From Ureibacillus massiliensis 4400831 = CIP 108448 = CCUG 49529 (GTDB lineage Bacteria; Bacillota; Bacilli; Bacillales_A; Planococcaceae), in contig NZ_JPVQ01000019.1 in the NCBI RefSeq assembly GCF_000772965.1, positions 1 to 64,000 on the forward strand: 64,000 nucleotides of DNA. The letters are read 5' to 3'. The notes under the pieces were generated by a model. That model saw nothing but the letters and a program-made list of their open reading frames with translations. It had not been told where the DNA came from and made no database searches. This document shows, in pieces, positions 1 through 11,208 of this stretch. Position 1 is the stretch's first letter. Each line of letters opens with the position of its first letter. The position numbers were made by a program, and so were the translations under genes.

Positions 1-32
1 CTTTTTTTCAATGTGTAGCCTAAAAACAATAA

Positions 33-60
33 AAAAGCCAATTAATGATAAATTGACTTT
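33..60 (-). terminator. Rho-independent terminator after the LapA-domain gene
   Basis: On the minus strand AGTCAATT pairs with AATTGGCT (one G-U pair) across a 7-nt loop, followed by a run of six T. It lies just beyond the stop codon of the 75-509 gene and would end the secDF-side transcript. Confidence 0.6.
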
Positions 61-74
61 CAAATAAATTTCTA

Positions 75-509
75 TTATTTTATTTCATTTGAACTATTAT
101 CTTGATTCTTTTTTACATTATCTAATTTTTCTTTTTCTATTCTTTCTTTTTCAAGCTTCTCCATTCGAGCTTTTTCCTTTTTCGCTCGCTCTTTTTCTAT
201 TCTAGCTTGTTCCCTCTTCGCTTTTTCTACCGCTTCCTCTTCTTTTCTTCTTGCTTTAATTTTATCGTAGTTTGGGATTAAACGTTCAAGCTCTTGAATT
301 TCTTTTTTTAGTTTGAAAATTCTAATGCCAGCAAAACAGGAGCTAATAATAACCCCTAAAAAAGCTGAACCTAAAATGACTAAAATCAGTGGCCAGCTCG
401 CTACACCGACTACAAAGCTAACGGGAACTTCTTCTACATTTACGATTGCAAACACAGCAATAATAATTACTATTATAAGTCCTAATATTAATCTCCATTG
501 TTCTTTCAA
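75..509 (-). CDS. LapA/DUF1049-domain membrane protein (YrvD-like)
   Basis: A 144-residue protein. Residues about 7-29 and 38-62 are two hydrophobic segments typical of the LapA (DUF1049) family, followed by a very charged Lys/Glu/Arg-rich helix from about 66 to the end that should form a cytoplasmic coiled coil. The start is TTG, preceded by AAGGAG about 10 bases upstream. It lies downstream of secDF, the place of yrvD in B. subtilis, which supports the assignment. LapA-domain proteins are small membrane proteins linked to envelope assembly in other bacteria. The function in Bacillales is not established, so only the family call is firm. Confidence 0.8.
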   Translation of the reverse strand: MKEQWRLILGLIIVIIIAVFAIVNVEEVPVSFVVGVASWPLILVILGSAFLGVIISSCFAGIRIFKLKKEIQELERLIPNYDKIKARRKEEEAVEKAKREQARIEKERAKKEKARMEKLEKERIEKEKLDNVKKNQDNSSNEIK

Positions 510-611
510 CTAGAGCCACTCCTTCTATCAAATAATTTGCTACACTTTCTTCATTATTATAATTTTTATAAGTCGAAAAATGTAGGGAAAAATAGTAAAA
601 AATTAAAAAAG

Positions 612-656
612 AAAGGTGTACTATATTATCTCTAAAAAGAGAAATAGTACACCTTT
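612..656 (-). terminator. Terminator after secDF
   Basis: A 12-bp perfect inverted repeat (AAAGGTGTACTA with TAGTACACCTTT) sits 16 bases past the secDF stop. On the minus strand it runs into a T-rich tail. Confidence 0.85.
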
Positions 657-671
657 AACTTTTACTTTATA

Positions 672-2942
672 TTAAACAACAGGTTCGTCTGTACCCCATT
701 GTTTTTTCTCTTTTTTCACAACTTTTGTACCTTTTTTCTTCATTTGACTCACCTTTAATGTGTACCAAAGCTGAGCAGCGATACAGATTGAAGAATACAT
801 TCCTGTAATTAAACCAATCAGTAAGGCAATTGAGAAGTTTTGAATTGCTGGAGCACCTAAAATTAATAGTGCAACGACAACAATGATAACTGTTAAAACA
901 GTATTAATAGAACGACCCATTGTTTGACGAAGGGACTTGTTCACAATTTCTGCTAACTCTTCAGCGGAAGAGATTTCGCCTTTTTTATCTATATTTTCAC
1001 GGATACGGTCGAAGGTAACAATCGTGTCATTTATCGAATAACCGACGATTGTTAAAATTGCCGCGATAAATGTAATATCAACTTCTAGTCGTAAGAAACT
1101 GAAAATCGCTACCATAAAGAATACGTCATGTAGTAATGATGCAATAGCACCAACACCCATACGCCATTCAAATCGAATTGCAACATATATAATAATACCT
1201 AGTGCTGCAATTGCAAGAGCATAAATTGCGTTTTTCACTAATTCTCTTCCTACAGTATCTGAAACTGTGCTTACACTTGGATCATGACCATAATCAGTTA
1301 AGACATTTTCTTTTAACTGTAATATTTCTTCCTGAGTTAAATCATCTTTATAACGAATAACTGCTGTATCATTGTTTTCCCCCGAAATAACAACTTCCTC
1401 TGATGGGAACCCAATTTTTTCTATATAAGTTGCTATATCATCTTGTGTTAATGACTCATCTGCAAGAATTTCCACACGTGTACCACTTGAGAAGTCAATG
1501 CCTAAATTTAAGCGGAAAATGCCCAAGATAACTGCACCAACAACAAGTATCAATAATGATAATGTATAGAATTTTTTACGGTGGTGGACGAAATTAAATC
1601 GATCAAACTTCGTAGATAAATCTAAAGATGTAAGTCCCTCAGATTCATCATGAATTTTCGATTTCGACACACCGAATAAAAATGGTTTATCCAGATAACC
1701 ACTTTTAACTAGCAATCCTAATAATATCCTTGATAACCATACAGCTGTGACAAAGCTTAGTACAATTGAAATCATAAGCGTTGTAGCAAATCCTTTTACA
1801 GAACTTGTACCAAAATAGAATAATACAGCTGCTGCAAGTAACGTAGTCAACTGAGCATCAATGATAGCAGTTAATGATTGTTTGGAACCTAGCTGATATG
1901 CTTCCTTCACGCTTTTGCCAACCCTTAACTCTTCCTTAATACGCTCTGCAGTTAAGATATTCGCATCAACAGCCATACCAATACCGAGCACTAGTGCAGC
2001 AATACCTGGCAATGTTAAAACTGCTCCAATTCCATTAAATACCCATAAAACAAGGTAAGTAAATACTGTTAACGTAATAACAGATATAAATCCTGGTAGA
2101 CGATAATAAAGAATCATAAATGCAAAGATGATTAGGACCCCTACAATACTAGCATAAACCGTACTTTTTAATGCTTGGTCACCAAATTGAGCCCCAACGG
2201 ATGTGGAATAAATTTCTGTAAGCTTAACAGGTAACGCACCTGCATTCAGAACACTTGCAATATCCTTTGTTTCTTGAACAGTAAAGCTTCCACTAATCAT
2301 AACATTCGTTGTATTTAAAACTTCATCTACCCCAGCAACTGAAACAAATTTTTGTTGTTCTTCAGGTTTTAAAACCTCTTGAACATAAGAATCAACACCC
2401 TCTTCAAAATCTAACCAAACGACTAGTAAATTTTGACCTTGTGGCATTGAGGCAACTTTTCTTGTTACATCTGCAAATTTAGATGCATCCTTTAATGTCA
2501 GAGTAACGATTGGACGATTTTGATCAAAAGAAGCAGCAGCTCCACCCTCTACTAAATCTGTACCATCCAATAATAAATTGTCATTCACATCACGGAAGGA
2601 TAAATTCGCAGTACTTGATAATAACTCACGAGCAGAAGATTGGTCATCTAACCCTGCCAATTGTACACGAATACGGTCCTCTCCCTCAATTTGAACACTT
2701 GGCTCACTAACACCAAATTGGTCAATACGATTTAACAAAGCTGTCGTTGTATCGGTTACAACATCGGGTGTTATATCTTGTCCTTCTTTTAATGGTTCGA
2801 CTTGATATAAAACCTCAAAACCACCTTGTAAATCTAAGCCGAGTTTTACATCATCTAAAACTCCTTTAACTGTTGCACCCATTGCTGCAAATAGCACAAC
2901 AACAATAGCTACAAAAGCTATTACACGGCTTTTTAATTTCAT
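672..2942 (-). CDS. secDF: Protein translocase subunit SecDF (fused SecD-SecF)
   Basis: A 756-residue fusion of SecD and SecF, the proton-driven RND-type accessory to SecYEG that helps pull secreted proteins across the membrane. The SecD half starts with a membrane anchor and the signature DLQGG (about residue 37), followed by a large extracytoplasmic region and a membrane block. The SecF half begins near residue 450 and carries the matching GIDFSSGT signature before a second membrane block. The fused form is usual for Bacillales, where twelve membrane segments are expected. The ATG is preceded by GAGGAGG. The C-terminus is Lys-rich and cytoplasmic. yajC, the partner gene, lies about 3 kb upstream on the same strand, separated by spoVB and the DUF421 gene. 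Confidence 0.97.
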   Translation of the reverse strand: MKLKSRVIAFVAIVVVLFAAMGATVKGVLDDVKLGLDLQGGFEVLYQVEPLKEGQDITPDVVTDTTTALLNRIDQFGVSEPSVQIEGEDRIRVQLAGLDDQSSARELLSSTANLSFRDVNDNLLLDGTDLVEGGAAASFDQNRPIVTLTLKDASKFADVTRKVASMPQGQNLLVVWLDFEEGVDSYVQEVLKPEEQQKFVSVAGVDEVLNTTNVMISGSFTVQETKDIASVLNAGALPVKLTEIYSTSVGAQFGDQALKSTVYASIVGVLIIFAFMILYYRLPGFISVITLTVFTYLVLWVFNGIGAVLTLPGIAALVLGIGMAVDANILTAERIKEELRVGKSVKEAYQLGSKQSLTAIIDAQLTTLLAAAVLFYFGTSSVKGFATTLMISIVLSFVTAVWLSRILLGLLVKSGYLDKPFLFGVSKSKIHDESEGLTSLDLSTKFDRFNFVHHRKKFYTLSLLILVVGAVILGIFRLNLGIDFSSGTRVEILADESLTQDDIATYIEKIGFPSEEVVISGENNDTAVIRYKDDLTQEEILQLKENVLTDYGHDPSVSTVSDTVGRELVKNAIYALAIAALGIIIYVAIRFEWRMGVGAIASLLHDVFFMVAIFSFLRLEVDITFIAAILTIVGYSINDTIVTFDRIRENIDKKGEISSAEELAEIVNKSLRQTMGRSINTVLTVIIVVVALLILGAPAIQNFSIALLIGLITGMYSSICIAAQLWYTLKVSQMKKKGTKVVKKEKKQWGTDEPVV

Positions 2943-3111
2943 GCCTAATCCTCCTCAGGTGTATGTACACTACTACGATAAACAAAAAAACGCTTGATGC
3001 GCTCCTAGTTTTTATACCATAAAACTCTTCCTTATATGCAACAAACCTATTATGAATCACGATTTGCATACTGTCAAATCAACACAAATAAAGATATTTT
3101 AAAAGTTAACG

Positions 3112-3426
3112 TTACTCTTTTTTGGGCTCAATTCTTAATAATTCATTTAATTCATCTTGACGTATTTCTCCAAACCAATCGGTAGTTTGGAATGACTTAA
3201 TTTGTGTAAAGCTCACAATCTCAGATGCTGATATAGAGAAAATTGTTTCAACAATTTCATGAATTTTTAATTCCTCAATTATTTTTTTACGCCATTTTTT
3301 ATTTATACAATAGTTCCAAACAGAATCAATAGTTATCCCTTCATAACCTAAATGCTCAAATTCTTCCGCCTTACTTTGTAACGCTGGCATTACTTTTTCA
3401 TATATATCTTTATATTCGATTATCAT
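3112..3426 (-). CDS. comN: ComN-like post-transcriptional regulator (YrzD family)
   Basis: A 104-residue acidic soluble protein. I chose the ATG at 3426 because GGAGTG sits 6 bases upstream. An in-frame ATG 30 bases earlier has no ribosome-binding site. Its position between secDF and spoVB is that of comN (yrzD) in B. subtilis, where the protein controls comE mRNA and binds DivIVA. The family call rests mostly on this position and on overall resemblance. I see no catalytic motif. It is divergent from spoVB. Confidence 0.7.
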   Translation of the reverse strand: MIIEYKDIYEKVMPALQSKAEEFEHLGYEGITIDSVWNYCINKKWRKKIIEELKIHEIVETIFSISASEIVSFTQIKSFQTTDWFGEIRQDELNELLRIEPKKE

Positions 3427-3518
3427 ATGATTCACTCCAAGCATTTGTTTTAACATCTATAGAACAAGCATACAAATATTGTAGCTGATATTTCTTTAAT
3501 TGAGAAGGGATTGAATCA

Positions 3519-5036
3519 ATGGCTTCATTCGTTAGAGGTACTATTTTTCTAATGGTTGTCATCTTTTTATCTAAATTGTTAGGCTTTGTATATAGAATGC
3601 AATTTATGAGGATTGCTGGAGAAGAAGCTGTAGGGGTTTATATGACCGCATACCCTGCCTTTATTTTTTTCATGTCACTCGTTCAAATTGGACTACCTAT
3701 AGCCGTTGCAAAAATCATTGCCGAATTATATGCAAAGAAACGTCTTGGTCAACTCAAGGCTGTTATGAAAACAGCAACAAAATGGTCAATCGCGTCAATA
3801 ATCGTTTTTGTTCCAATATTGTATTTCTTTATCCCATTTTTAGCAGGCACATTATTACATAATGAAGCAACAACGGTAACGCTGTATATCGCTTTAGGTG
3901 CAGTACCAATCGTCGTATGTTCCGGTTTAATAAGAGGTTATTTACAAGGCATAACGAAAATTTCTCCTACAGCTTGGTCCCAAATGATTGAACAGCTTGT
4001 AAGAATTGCTCTTATTTCAATGGTTTTACCAATGTTTGTTGTTGCAGACAACCCAGAAGTAACAGCTGCCTATGCGATGGCAATCACACTTGTAGGAGAA
4101 GTAGTTTCATTTTTATATTTATATTTTCACTATTTATGGTCTAAACGAAAACTAAAATCAACTGAACAAGTAAAGCCATACCCATCGATGCCTTTATTAA
4201 GAGTAGCGGTGCCATCAGCAGGTAGTCGACTTTTCGGAACATTTACGTGGTTTTTAGAACCTATTGTTTTTTTAAAAGCATTGACCTTAGCAGGATTTAC
4301 TGCTGCCGGTGCAACAACATTATATGGGGTAATTTCTGGTGTTCATATTCCACTATTATTATTCCCTTCATTTATTCCAAATGCCCTTGCCATCGTGTTA
4401 ATACCCGCGGTTAGCAGTGCTGTCGCAAGAAATAATTATTCTTTATTAAATGAGCGCATTGAGCTTTCTTTAAGATTATCTTCAATTATTGGTTGTTATG
4501 CAGCTACTTATTTCTTCCTCCATGGAGATGAGTTAGCAGCACAGCTTTTCGGACTTGAAGAAACAAAAGGCTACATGCGTGTATTAGCTCCAATTTTTTA
4601 TTTTTACTATATTCAAAGCCCTCTACATTCCATTTTACAAGCAGTGGATGAGGCACGCGCTGCCATGATGAATTCCATCTATGGTGGTTTAGGAAAACTA
4701 TTTGTTATGTTCGTTTTAGCGTCACAGGCCTCTATCGCCGAAAATGGTGCAATTATTGCTATTGGTTTTGGCGTATTGATGACTTCGTTTTTACATATTG
4801 CAACGATTCGTCAAAATAAAATGATTGCTGGGGGCTTCCGTTTCTTTATTATTCCTTACTTTATTTTTATTGTAACCTGCATCATTCAAAGCTTCTTATT
4901 ACCAAGGTTCAGCTTTGATTTTTGGACAAATGGTGCGATCACATTAGGTATTATCACCGTTTTACTCGTACTATTTAACCAATTCAGATTTAGTGATTTC
5001 AAATATTTAAAGGCAGTTGTTTCACGTTCAAAATAA
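3519..5036 (+). CDS. spoVB: Stage V sporulation protein B (MOP-superfamily lipid flippase)
   Basis: A 505-residue polytopic membrane protein of the MOP/Wzx-like flippase superfamily, with hydrophobic segments spread over the whole length (12-14 expected). SpoVB acts in spore cortex synthesis, probably by moving lipid-linked peptidoglycan precursors across the forespore outer membrane. The N-terminus has the typical basic-hydrophobic pattern with KLLGFVYRM near residue 20. The start is ATG with AGAAGGGA upstream. It is one of the few plus-strand genes in this block and converges on the DUF421 gene, with only two bases between the stops. The length is close to the B. subtilis protein. Confidence 0.93.
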   Translation: MASFVRGTIFLMVVIFLSKLLGFVYRMQFMRIAGEEAVGVYMTAYPAFIFFMSLVQIGLPIAVAKIIAELYAKKRLGQLKAVMKTATKWSIASIIVFVPILYFFIPFLAGTLLHNEATTVTLYIALGAVPIVVCSGLIRGYLQGITKISPTAWSQMIEQLVRIALISMVLPMFVVADNPEVTAAYAMAITLVGEVVSFLYLYFHYLWSKRKLKSTEQVKPYPSMPLLRVAVPSAGSRLFGTFTWFLEPIVFLKALTLAGFTAAGATTLYGVISGVHIPLLLFPSFIPNALAIVLIPAVSSAVARNNYSLLNERIELSLRLSSIIGCYAATYFFLHGDELAAQLFGLEETKGYMRVLAPIFYFYYIQSPLHSILQAVDEARAAMMNSIYGGLGKLFVMFVLASQASIAENGAIIAIGFGVLMTSFLHIATIRQNKMIAGGFRFFIIPYFIFIVTCIIQSFLLPRFSFDFWTNGAITLGIITVLLVLFNQFRFSDFKYLKAVVSRSK

Positions 5037-5038
5037 TG

Positions 5039-5698
5039 TTAATTGGCCGTATTTTGATTGATTGCCGCTTGCTTTAATTGAACATGTAAATCATAGTTTT
5101 CATAGCAACAGTAAAATATATCATCTGGATTATCATAACCTTTCTTTTTTAATGTCTCATATAACCATGATTCATCCTTATCTATCATGGTTATATGTTT
5201 TTCAATTATATTTCCATCGATAATTAATGGTAAAACGAGTGGGTCTTCTTCTTTTAAAAAGATAGATAGTTTACCTGAAGGCTCTAAATAGGCATAGGCA
5301 ATATTTTGAATGGATGGTACCCTTTCTTCACGTAATTGCTGAAATAAGTCATCTAAATTGTATCGCTGTTTCTTCATTTCTGCTTCATTAATTACCCCAT
5401 CTCGGACGATTAAGGATGGGTCTCCATCTACTAAATCACGAAATTTTTTACTTTTTAACGCAATAATTGAATTCAGAAATTGAATCCCTAACAAAATAAG
5501 GATTGGGAAAATTGTTTGTAAAATTGGTTTTTCCATATCATCTAAAGAGAAGGCGACACATTCTGCAATTAAAACGAAGACCACTAAATCCATAATGCTA
5601 AGTTCGCCAACTTCTCTTTTCCCCATCATCCGAAAAACAATGAGGACGAATATATATAAAAGTACCGTGCGATAAAATATTTCAAAATAAACTTCCAT
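5039..5698 (-). CDS. DUF421/YetF-family membrane protein (YrbG-like)
   Basis: A 219-residue protein. It has three N-terminal hydrophobic segments (roughly residues 5-25, 35-50 and 60-80), then a cytoplasmic alpha/beta domain with the family pattern around SLIVRDGVI and a C-terminal DUF421 fold. The start chosen is the ATG at 5698, six bases after GGGGAG. A longer reading adds 11 residues but has no ribosome-binding site. B. subtilis has a DUF421 gene (yrbG) at the same place. The biochemical function of the family is not settled. Some members affect spore germination or stress. Confidence 0.88.
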   Translation of the reverse strand: MEVYFEIFYRTVLLYIFVLIVFRMMGKREVGELSIMDLVVFVLIAECVAFSLDDMEKPILQTIFPILILLGIQFLNSIIALKSKKFRDLVDGDPSLIVRDGVINEAEMKKQRYNLDDLFQQLREERVPSIQNIAYAYLEPSGKLSIFLKEEDPLVLPLIIDGNIIEKHITMIDKDESWLYETLKKKGYDNPDDIFYCCYENYDLHVQLKQAAINQNTAN

Positions 5699-5763
5699 TT
5701 CAAACTCCCCTTCCTCACTCATTGTTTGCACTCTTCATCTTAACTATTCAAATATTGAAAATG

Positions 5764-5811
5764 AAAAAAGCCTACGAATTTGGGAGCTTGTCCAAATTCG
5801 TAGGCTTTTTT
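5764..5811 (-). terminator. Terminator after yajC
   Basis: A 19-base perfect inverted repeat centred on GCCTACGAATTTG and its complement, flanked by A6 and T6. It lies 5 bases past the yajC stop. The symmetric A and T tracts would let it work on both strands. Confidence 0.9.
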
Positions 5812-5815
5812 ACTA

Positions 5816-6079
5816 TTATTGTTCAGTTACTACGCGTCCGATTGCTTGACGTTCAAATTTTAAACGAGTATTCCCATCTACTAGGATATATACTGAAGTA
5901 TCTTCAATCGCATCAATTTCACCGTGTAATCCACCAATTGTCACAACGCGATCACCGCGCTTTAAACTATTTTGCATTTGCGCAGTTGCTTTTTGTCTTT
6001 TTTGAGCCGGGCGAATTAAGAAAAACCACATAGCTACAAACATAATAATAATTGGTAGTATTTGTAATAAACCATCCAT
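5816..6079 (-). CDS. yajC: Preprotein translocase subunit YajC
   Basis: An 87-residue protein. It has one N-terminal membrane helix (residues 5-22) ending in the signature FFLIRPAQKRQK, then the small cytoplasmic beta-rich domain with RGDRVVTIGGLHGEI. YajC joins SecDF in the accessory Sec complex. The ATG follows GGAAAGGGGG. It is downstream of tgt, the order conserved in most bacteria. Confidence 0.96.
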   Translation of the reverse strand: MDGLLQILPIIIMFVAMWFFLIRPAQKRQKATAQMQNSLKRGDRVVTIGGLHGEIDAIEDTSVYILVDGNTRLKFERQAIGRVVTEQ

Positions 6080-6238
6080 TACCGTAAATCCCCCTTTCCT
6101 AATCTCACTTAAATAGTATATTATAAATTGACTATAAAAAGCGATTTGAAACTATCATTTTTATGAAATATTTCATATTTTTTTAAAAGTAGATAAAATT
6201 TGAAATATTTTACTTTATATAATTTTGCTTAAATTAAT

Positions 6239-7387
<1,149 letters not shown>

Positions 7388-7494
7388 TTATTCCCTTTCT
7401 TGTGAAGTAAAAACAGTACTTTAATCAGTCTTTAGGTATTCCAGAATTATTATTCTCTAGTTTCCCCGATTTCAACTTAAAGCCTATACTTATA

Positions 7495-8535
7495 TTAGTC
7501 ACGGCTCGGTCGAATAAACATCGCATCTCCAAAGCTAAAGAAGCGATACTTTTCTTCAACAGCTTTTCTATATGCATTTAAAATGATCTCTCTAGACGTT
7601 AGAGCGCTTACTAACATAACTAAAGTTGATTTAGGTAAATGAAAGTTCGTAATTAATCCATCAATTGCCTTATATTCAAAGCCAGGATAGATGAAAATAT
7701 TTGTCCACCCTTGTTCAGCACGAATTTCTCCATTGTATTTTTGCGCAATGGTCTCGAGTGTTCGAGTGGATGTTGTGCCAACTGCGATTACTTTTCCACC
7801 ATGTTTCTTTGTACGATTAATCACCTCTGCTGCTTCTTCTGTTACACTATAAAATTCAGAATGCATATCATGATTTTCGATGGAATCTACACTAACCGGG
7901 CGGAAGGTTCCAAGACCAACATGTAGTGTAATAAAAACAACTTCCACACCTTTTTCTTTAATCAGCTCTAAAATTTCATTCGTAAAATGTAATCCAGCTG
8001 TTGGTGCAGCAGCCGAGCCAATTTCTTTAGAATAAACCGTTTGATATCTTTCACGATCCTCTAATTTTTCATGAATATAAGGTGGTAATGGCATATCGCC
8101 GAGTTGATCTAAAATCTCGTAAAAAATACCATCATAACTAAATTTAAAGAGACGTCCACCATGATCTAGTTCACCAGTGCAAGTAGCTTTTAATAAACCG
8201 TCACCGAATGTAATCTCTGTACCTATCTTCACACGTTTTGCAGGTTTAACTAAAGTTTCCCATTCGTCTGCATTCCCCTGTTTTAATAATAATATCTCAA
8301 TGTGAGCTCCTGTTTCTTCTTTTACTCCGAAAAGTCTTGCAGGCATTACACGTGTATCATTTAAAACGAGGCAATCCCCCTTTTGGAGTTCCTCAACAAT
8401 ACGAGGGAAATGATGATGTTCAACTTCCCCAGTTTTGCGATCTACTATCATTAATCGACTAGCAGTACGATCTTCTAATGGTGTTTGAGCGATTAACTCT
8501 TCAGGTAAATCAAAATCAAAATCTTCTACTTTCAT
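7495..8535 (-). CDS. queA: S-adenosylmethionine:tRNA ribosyltransferase-isomerase
   Basis: A 346-residue enzyme that transfers the ribosyl part of S-adenosylmethionine onto preQ1 in tRNA, making epoxyqueuosine. The N-terminus has the family pattern [16 protein letters not shown]. The middle holds [13 protein letters not shown] and the C-terminal part [12 protein letters not shown]. The start is ATG with AAAGGAAG upstream. It lies between ruvB (18 bases upstream) and tgt, as in B. subtilis. Confidence 0.97.
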   Translation of the reverse strand: MKVEDFDFDLPEELIAQTPLEDRTASRLMIVDRKTGEVEHHHFPRIVEELQKGDCLVLNDTRVMPARLFGVKEETGAHIEILLLKQGNADEWETLVKPAKRVKIGTEITFGDGLLKATCTGELDHGGRLFKFSYDGIFYEILDQLGDMPLPPYIHEKLEDRERYQTVYSKEIGSAAAPTAGLHFTNEILELIKEKGVEVVFITLHVGLGTFRPVSVDSIENHDMHSEFYSVTEEAAEVINRTKKHGGKVIAVGTTSTRTLETIAQKYNGEIRAEQGWTNIFIYPGFEYKAIDGLITNFHLPKSTLVMLVSALTSREIILNAYRKAVEEKYRFFSFGDAMFIRPSRD

Positions 8536-8553
8536 TATTGAAACTTCCTTTTT

Positions 8554-9552
8554 TTATGTTTGTTGTGAGTAACCAAAATGTTCATATGCGAGTTGTGTTG
8601 CAACACGCCCACGTGGAGTACGTTGAATGAAACCAATTTGCATTAAATAAGGTTCGTATACATCCTCAATTGTTACCCTTTCTTCACCAATTGATGCAGC
8701 AAGTGTATCAAGGCCAACTGGTCCGCCTTGGAAGCCTTCTATCATACTTTTCAAAAGCTTATGATCAATATGATCTAGTCCAAGTGGATCAACTTGTAGA
8801 AGTTGTAGGGCTTGATTGGCGATTGGAAGAGATATAATGCCATCTCCAATTACTTGAGCATAGTCCCTTACTCGTTTTAATAAACGATTAGCAATACGCG
8901 GTGTCCCCCTTGAACGTCTAGCAATTTCTTTAGCAGCAGATGATTCGATATCTACTTCGAAAAGATTAGCACTCCTTATCACGATTTCAATAAGAGACTG
9001 CTCATCATAATAATCTAGACGTAACATAACTCCAAAACGGTCACGGAAAGGAGCTGACAAGGCACCAGCTCTCGTAGTCGCACCAACCAATGTGAATGGT
9101 GGCAAATCATACCGAATAGTACGGGCTTCATTTCCTTTTCCGATGACAATGTCTAAGCAAAAGTCCTCCATAGCCGGATAAAGTACCTCTTCAATTGATC
9201 TTGAAAGACGATGAATCTCATCAATAAATAGCACATCCCCTGGCTCTAACGAACTAACGATGGCAGCTAAATCACCAGGTCGTTCAATCGCTGGTCCACT
9301 TGTCATACGAATATTAACATTCATTTCGTTGGCGATAATACTTGCTAATGTGGTTTTCCCAAGACCAGGAGGACCGTATAGCAACACATGATCTAAGCTT
9401 TCTTGGCGTAGTTTAGCAGCTTCTATAAATATCTTTAAACTATCCTTAACCTTTTGCTGGCCGATATATTGATTTAGCTTTTGAGGTCTTAGGGAAAGTT
9501 CAAATTGCTCATCATAGTTGCTTACTTCGCTGGAAATGATTCGATCAGACAT
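8554..9552 (-). CDS. ruvB: Holliday junction branch-migration ATPase RuvB
   Basis: A 332-residue AAA+ motor that drives branch migration of Holliday junctions with RuvA. Visible motifs are Walker [10 protein letters not shown] (about residues 60-68), Walker B with DEIHRL, sensor 1 GATTRAG, the arginine-finger region, and a C-terminal winged-helix DNA-binding domain with [10 protein letters not shown]. Length is normal. The ATG follows AAGGGGGG, 12 bases downstream of the ruvA stop, so the two are co-expressed. Confidence 0.98.
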   Translation of the reverse strand: MSDRIISSEVSNYDEQFELSLRPQKLNQYIGQQKVKDSLKIFIEAAKLRQESLDHVLLYGPPGLGKTTLASIIANEMNVNIRMTSGPAIERPGDLAAIVSSLEPGDVLFIDEIHRLSRSIEEVLYPAMEDFCLDIVIGKGNEARTIRYDLPPFTLVGATTRAGALSAPFRDRFGVMLRLDYYDEQSLIEIVIRSANLFEVDIESSAAKEIARRSRGTPRIANRLLKRVRDYAQVIGDGIISLPIANQALQLLQVDPLGLDHIDHKLLKSMIEGFQGGPVGLDTLAASIGEERVTIEDVYEPYLMQIGFIQRTPRGRVATQLAYEHFGYSQQT

Positions 9553-9564
9553 CTGTTTCCCCCC

Positions 9565-10191
9565 TTACTTCGATGTTAATAATAATTGTAAAGCTTCCTT
9601 CATATATCCTTCAGTTGTTGATAAATTTTCATTTTTCTCTAAGTTTGGTTTTATTTTCAATAGTTCTTTATCTGAATACCCAAGAGCACTTAATGCCAAA
9701 AAGGCTTCGTCTAAAAGATGTTGGTTTGGATTTACACCAAACAACGGGAGTTCATCTTCTTTACTTGGTATAACAACTTCATGTTGAATAGATAAGTTTC
9801 CGAGTTTTCCTTTTAAATCAAGTATCATTTGTCGAGCTGTTTTCTTCCCTACACCAGGAAATTTAACTAGTAATGATTCATCCTCTGATTCTATTGCTGA
9901 AATTACGTGTGCAGGATTACCACCTGCTAAGATTGCTAACGCACCCTTTGGACCGATACCTGATACTTGAATAAGCTTTCTAAATAATTCTCTTTGATCT
10001 AATGATTTAAATCCAAACAACAGGTGTGCATCTTCACGAACATGCATATGTATATACACTTGCTGTAACTCATCTTTTACTTGGAATACAAATGGATTTG
10101 GAGTATAAATACACCATCCAATATGTTGTTGCTCTATTACGATATATTCATGTGTTACTCGCTTTACTTGTCCAATAATATAATCATACAT
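9565..10191 (-). CDS. ruvA: Holliday junction DNA-binding subunit RuvA
   Basis: A 208-residue subunit that holds the four-way junction for RuvB. It has the N-terminal OB-fold (MYDYIIGQVKR), two helix-hairpin-helix motifs (SGIGPKGALAIL and FPGVGKKTARQMI) and a C-terminal UBA-like domain that contacts RuvB. The ATG follows GAGGGATT. The bofC gene that precedes ruvA in B. subtilis is not present. Confidence 0.97.
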   Translation of the reverse strand: MYDYIIGQVKRVTHEYIVIEQQHIGWCIYTPNPFVFQVKDELQQVYIHMHVREDAHLLFGFKSLDQRELFRKLIQVSGIGPKGALAILAGGNPAHVISAIESEDESLLVKFPGVGKKTARQMILDLKGKLGNLSIQHEVVIPSKEDELPLFGVNPNQHLLDEAFLALSALGYSDKELLKIKPNLEKNENLSTTEGYMKEALQLLLTSK

Positions 10192-10273
10192 TACAATCCC
10201 TCACATTCACTGCTTCCCATTATAGCATATTCCGGCTATTGATTAGCGAATCTACCGCAGTACATACGAAAGA

Positions 10274-10299
10274 AAGACCGCCTTTTAATAGACGGTCAA
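10274..10299 (-). terminator. Terminator after the SafA-linked kinase gene
   Basis: On the minus strand GACCGTC pairs with GGCGGTC (one wobble) across an 8-nt loop, followed by TTTCTTTC. It is about 70 bases past the stop of the 10368-11207 gene. Confidence 0.6.
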
Positions 10300-10367
10300 T
10301 TTCAACTATTTTGATTCAATTATTCTATCATAAATGAATGGTTTCGACTAACATGTAATGGTTAAAT

Positions 10368-11207
10368 TTATACTTTTTCAGTTTTTGCAATTAACTCGGG
10401 CCAATGCATTAAAGCTTTTTCTGTAAATGGCATTAAATAGTCTAAAAAGGCTTCCTTTTCGATATCTCCAAGCTGTAAGGTATAGAGCCATTCTCTTAAT
10501 AGCTCATTGGGATATTGTAGATAGAACATTTTATGGCTACTTTTTTCAACCAAATATTGATTTTCATCTAATAATAATTGGAGATCGTAATCGACTGTCG
10601 GTAATGCTCGATGCAACCAAAGTATACATTCGTCAGACGGATCTCCAAGGACAGCTAAATCAAAATCGATCAATTTCATACCCTCGAGCGTTACTAAGAA
10701 ATTATGATGCACCACATCACCATGTAATAAAGTAAGCTGTGGGGATTTGTTATCAAGGTTTTTTTTCATTTTCCTTAATACACGATTTGCATATAGCGTA
10801 ATATCATAATATCCATGCTGTAAATAAGGAACTAGCTCTTTTTCATATGATAAAAAACGTTCCAGTCGAACTGTCCATTTATGAAGTAAATTTTGTCTTG
10901 GTACAATACTTTTACTTTTCCAGTCAATTACATTACTTGTTTGATGCAATGCCTTTAATATTTTCACCGCATGTTTACGATCGGATTCTTTAGAGAAATC
11001 GGCACTGTAGCTTCTTGGTTGCCATTTCTGTACTAATAAATTAGGCTCTTTGGTTTTTTTTAGTGGAATAACATATGGAAACTCAATTTGCTCTAGTCTC
11101 TCATGTATAAATTTTACTTTATCAACAACAAAATCATTATCATACTTTTTTATAAATAGTGTTTCATTTGGTGTTTCTTCTTTCCATATATTGTTTTTTA
11201 TTTGCAT
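10368..11207 (-). CDS. Aminoglycoside phosphotransferase-fold protein (CotS/YsxE-like spore coat kinase family)
   Basis: A 279-residue protein with a protein-kinase-like (APH) fold. The catalytic loop LLHGDVVHHNF (HGD at 162-164, Asn169) and the metal-binding LIDFDLA (residues 179-185) are both present. The N-lobe Lys/Glu pair is less clear. The stop of safA and this start are one base apart, so it is probably translated with safA. In B. subtilis, coat proteins of this fold (CotS, YtaA, CotI, YsxE) are recruited by SafA/SpoVID-type scaffolds, and ysxE sits next to spoVID. Here the kinase-like gene sits by safA instead. Substrate unknown. Confidence 0.75.
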   Translation of the reverse strand: MQIKNNIWKEETPNETLFIKKYDNDFVVDKVKFIHERLEQIEFPYVIPLKKTKEPNLLVQKWQPRSYSADFSKESDRKHAVKILKALHQTSNVIDWKSKSIVPRQNLLHKWTVRLERFLSYEKELVPYLQHGYYDITLYANRVLRKMKKNLDNKSPQLTLLHGDVVHHNFLVTLEGMKLIDFDLAVLGDPSDECILWLHRALPTVDYDLQLLLDENQYLVEKSSHKMFYLQYPNELLREWLYTLQLGDIEKEAFLDYLMPFTEKALMHWPELIAKTEKV

Positions 11208-11208
11208 T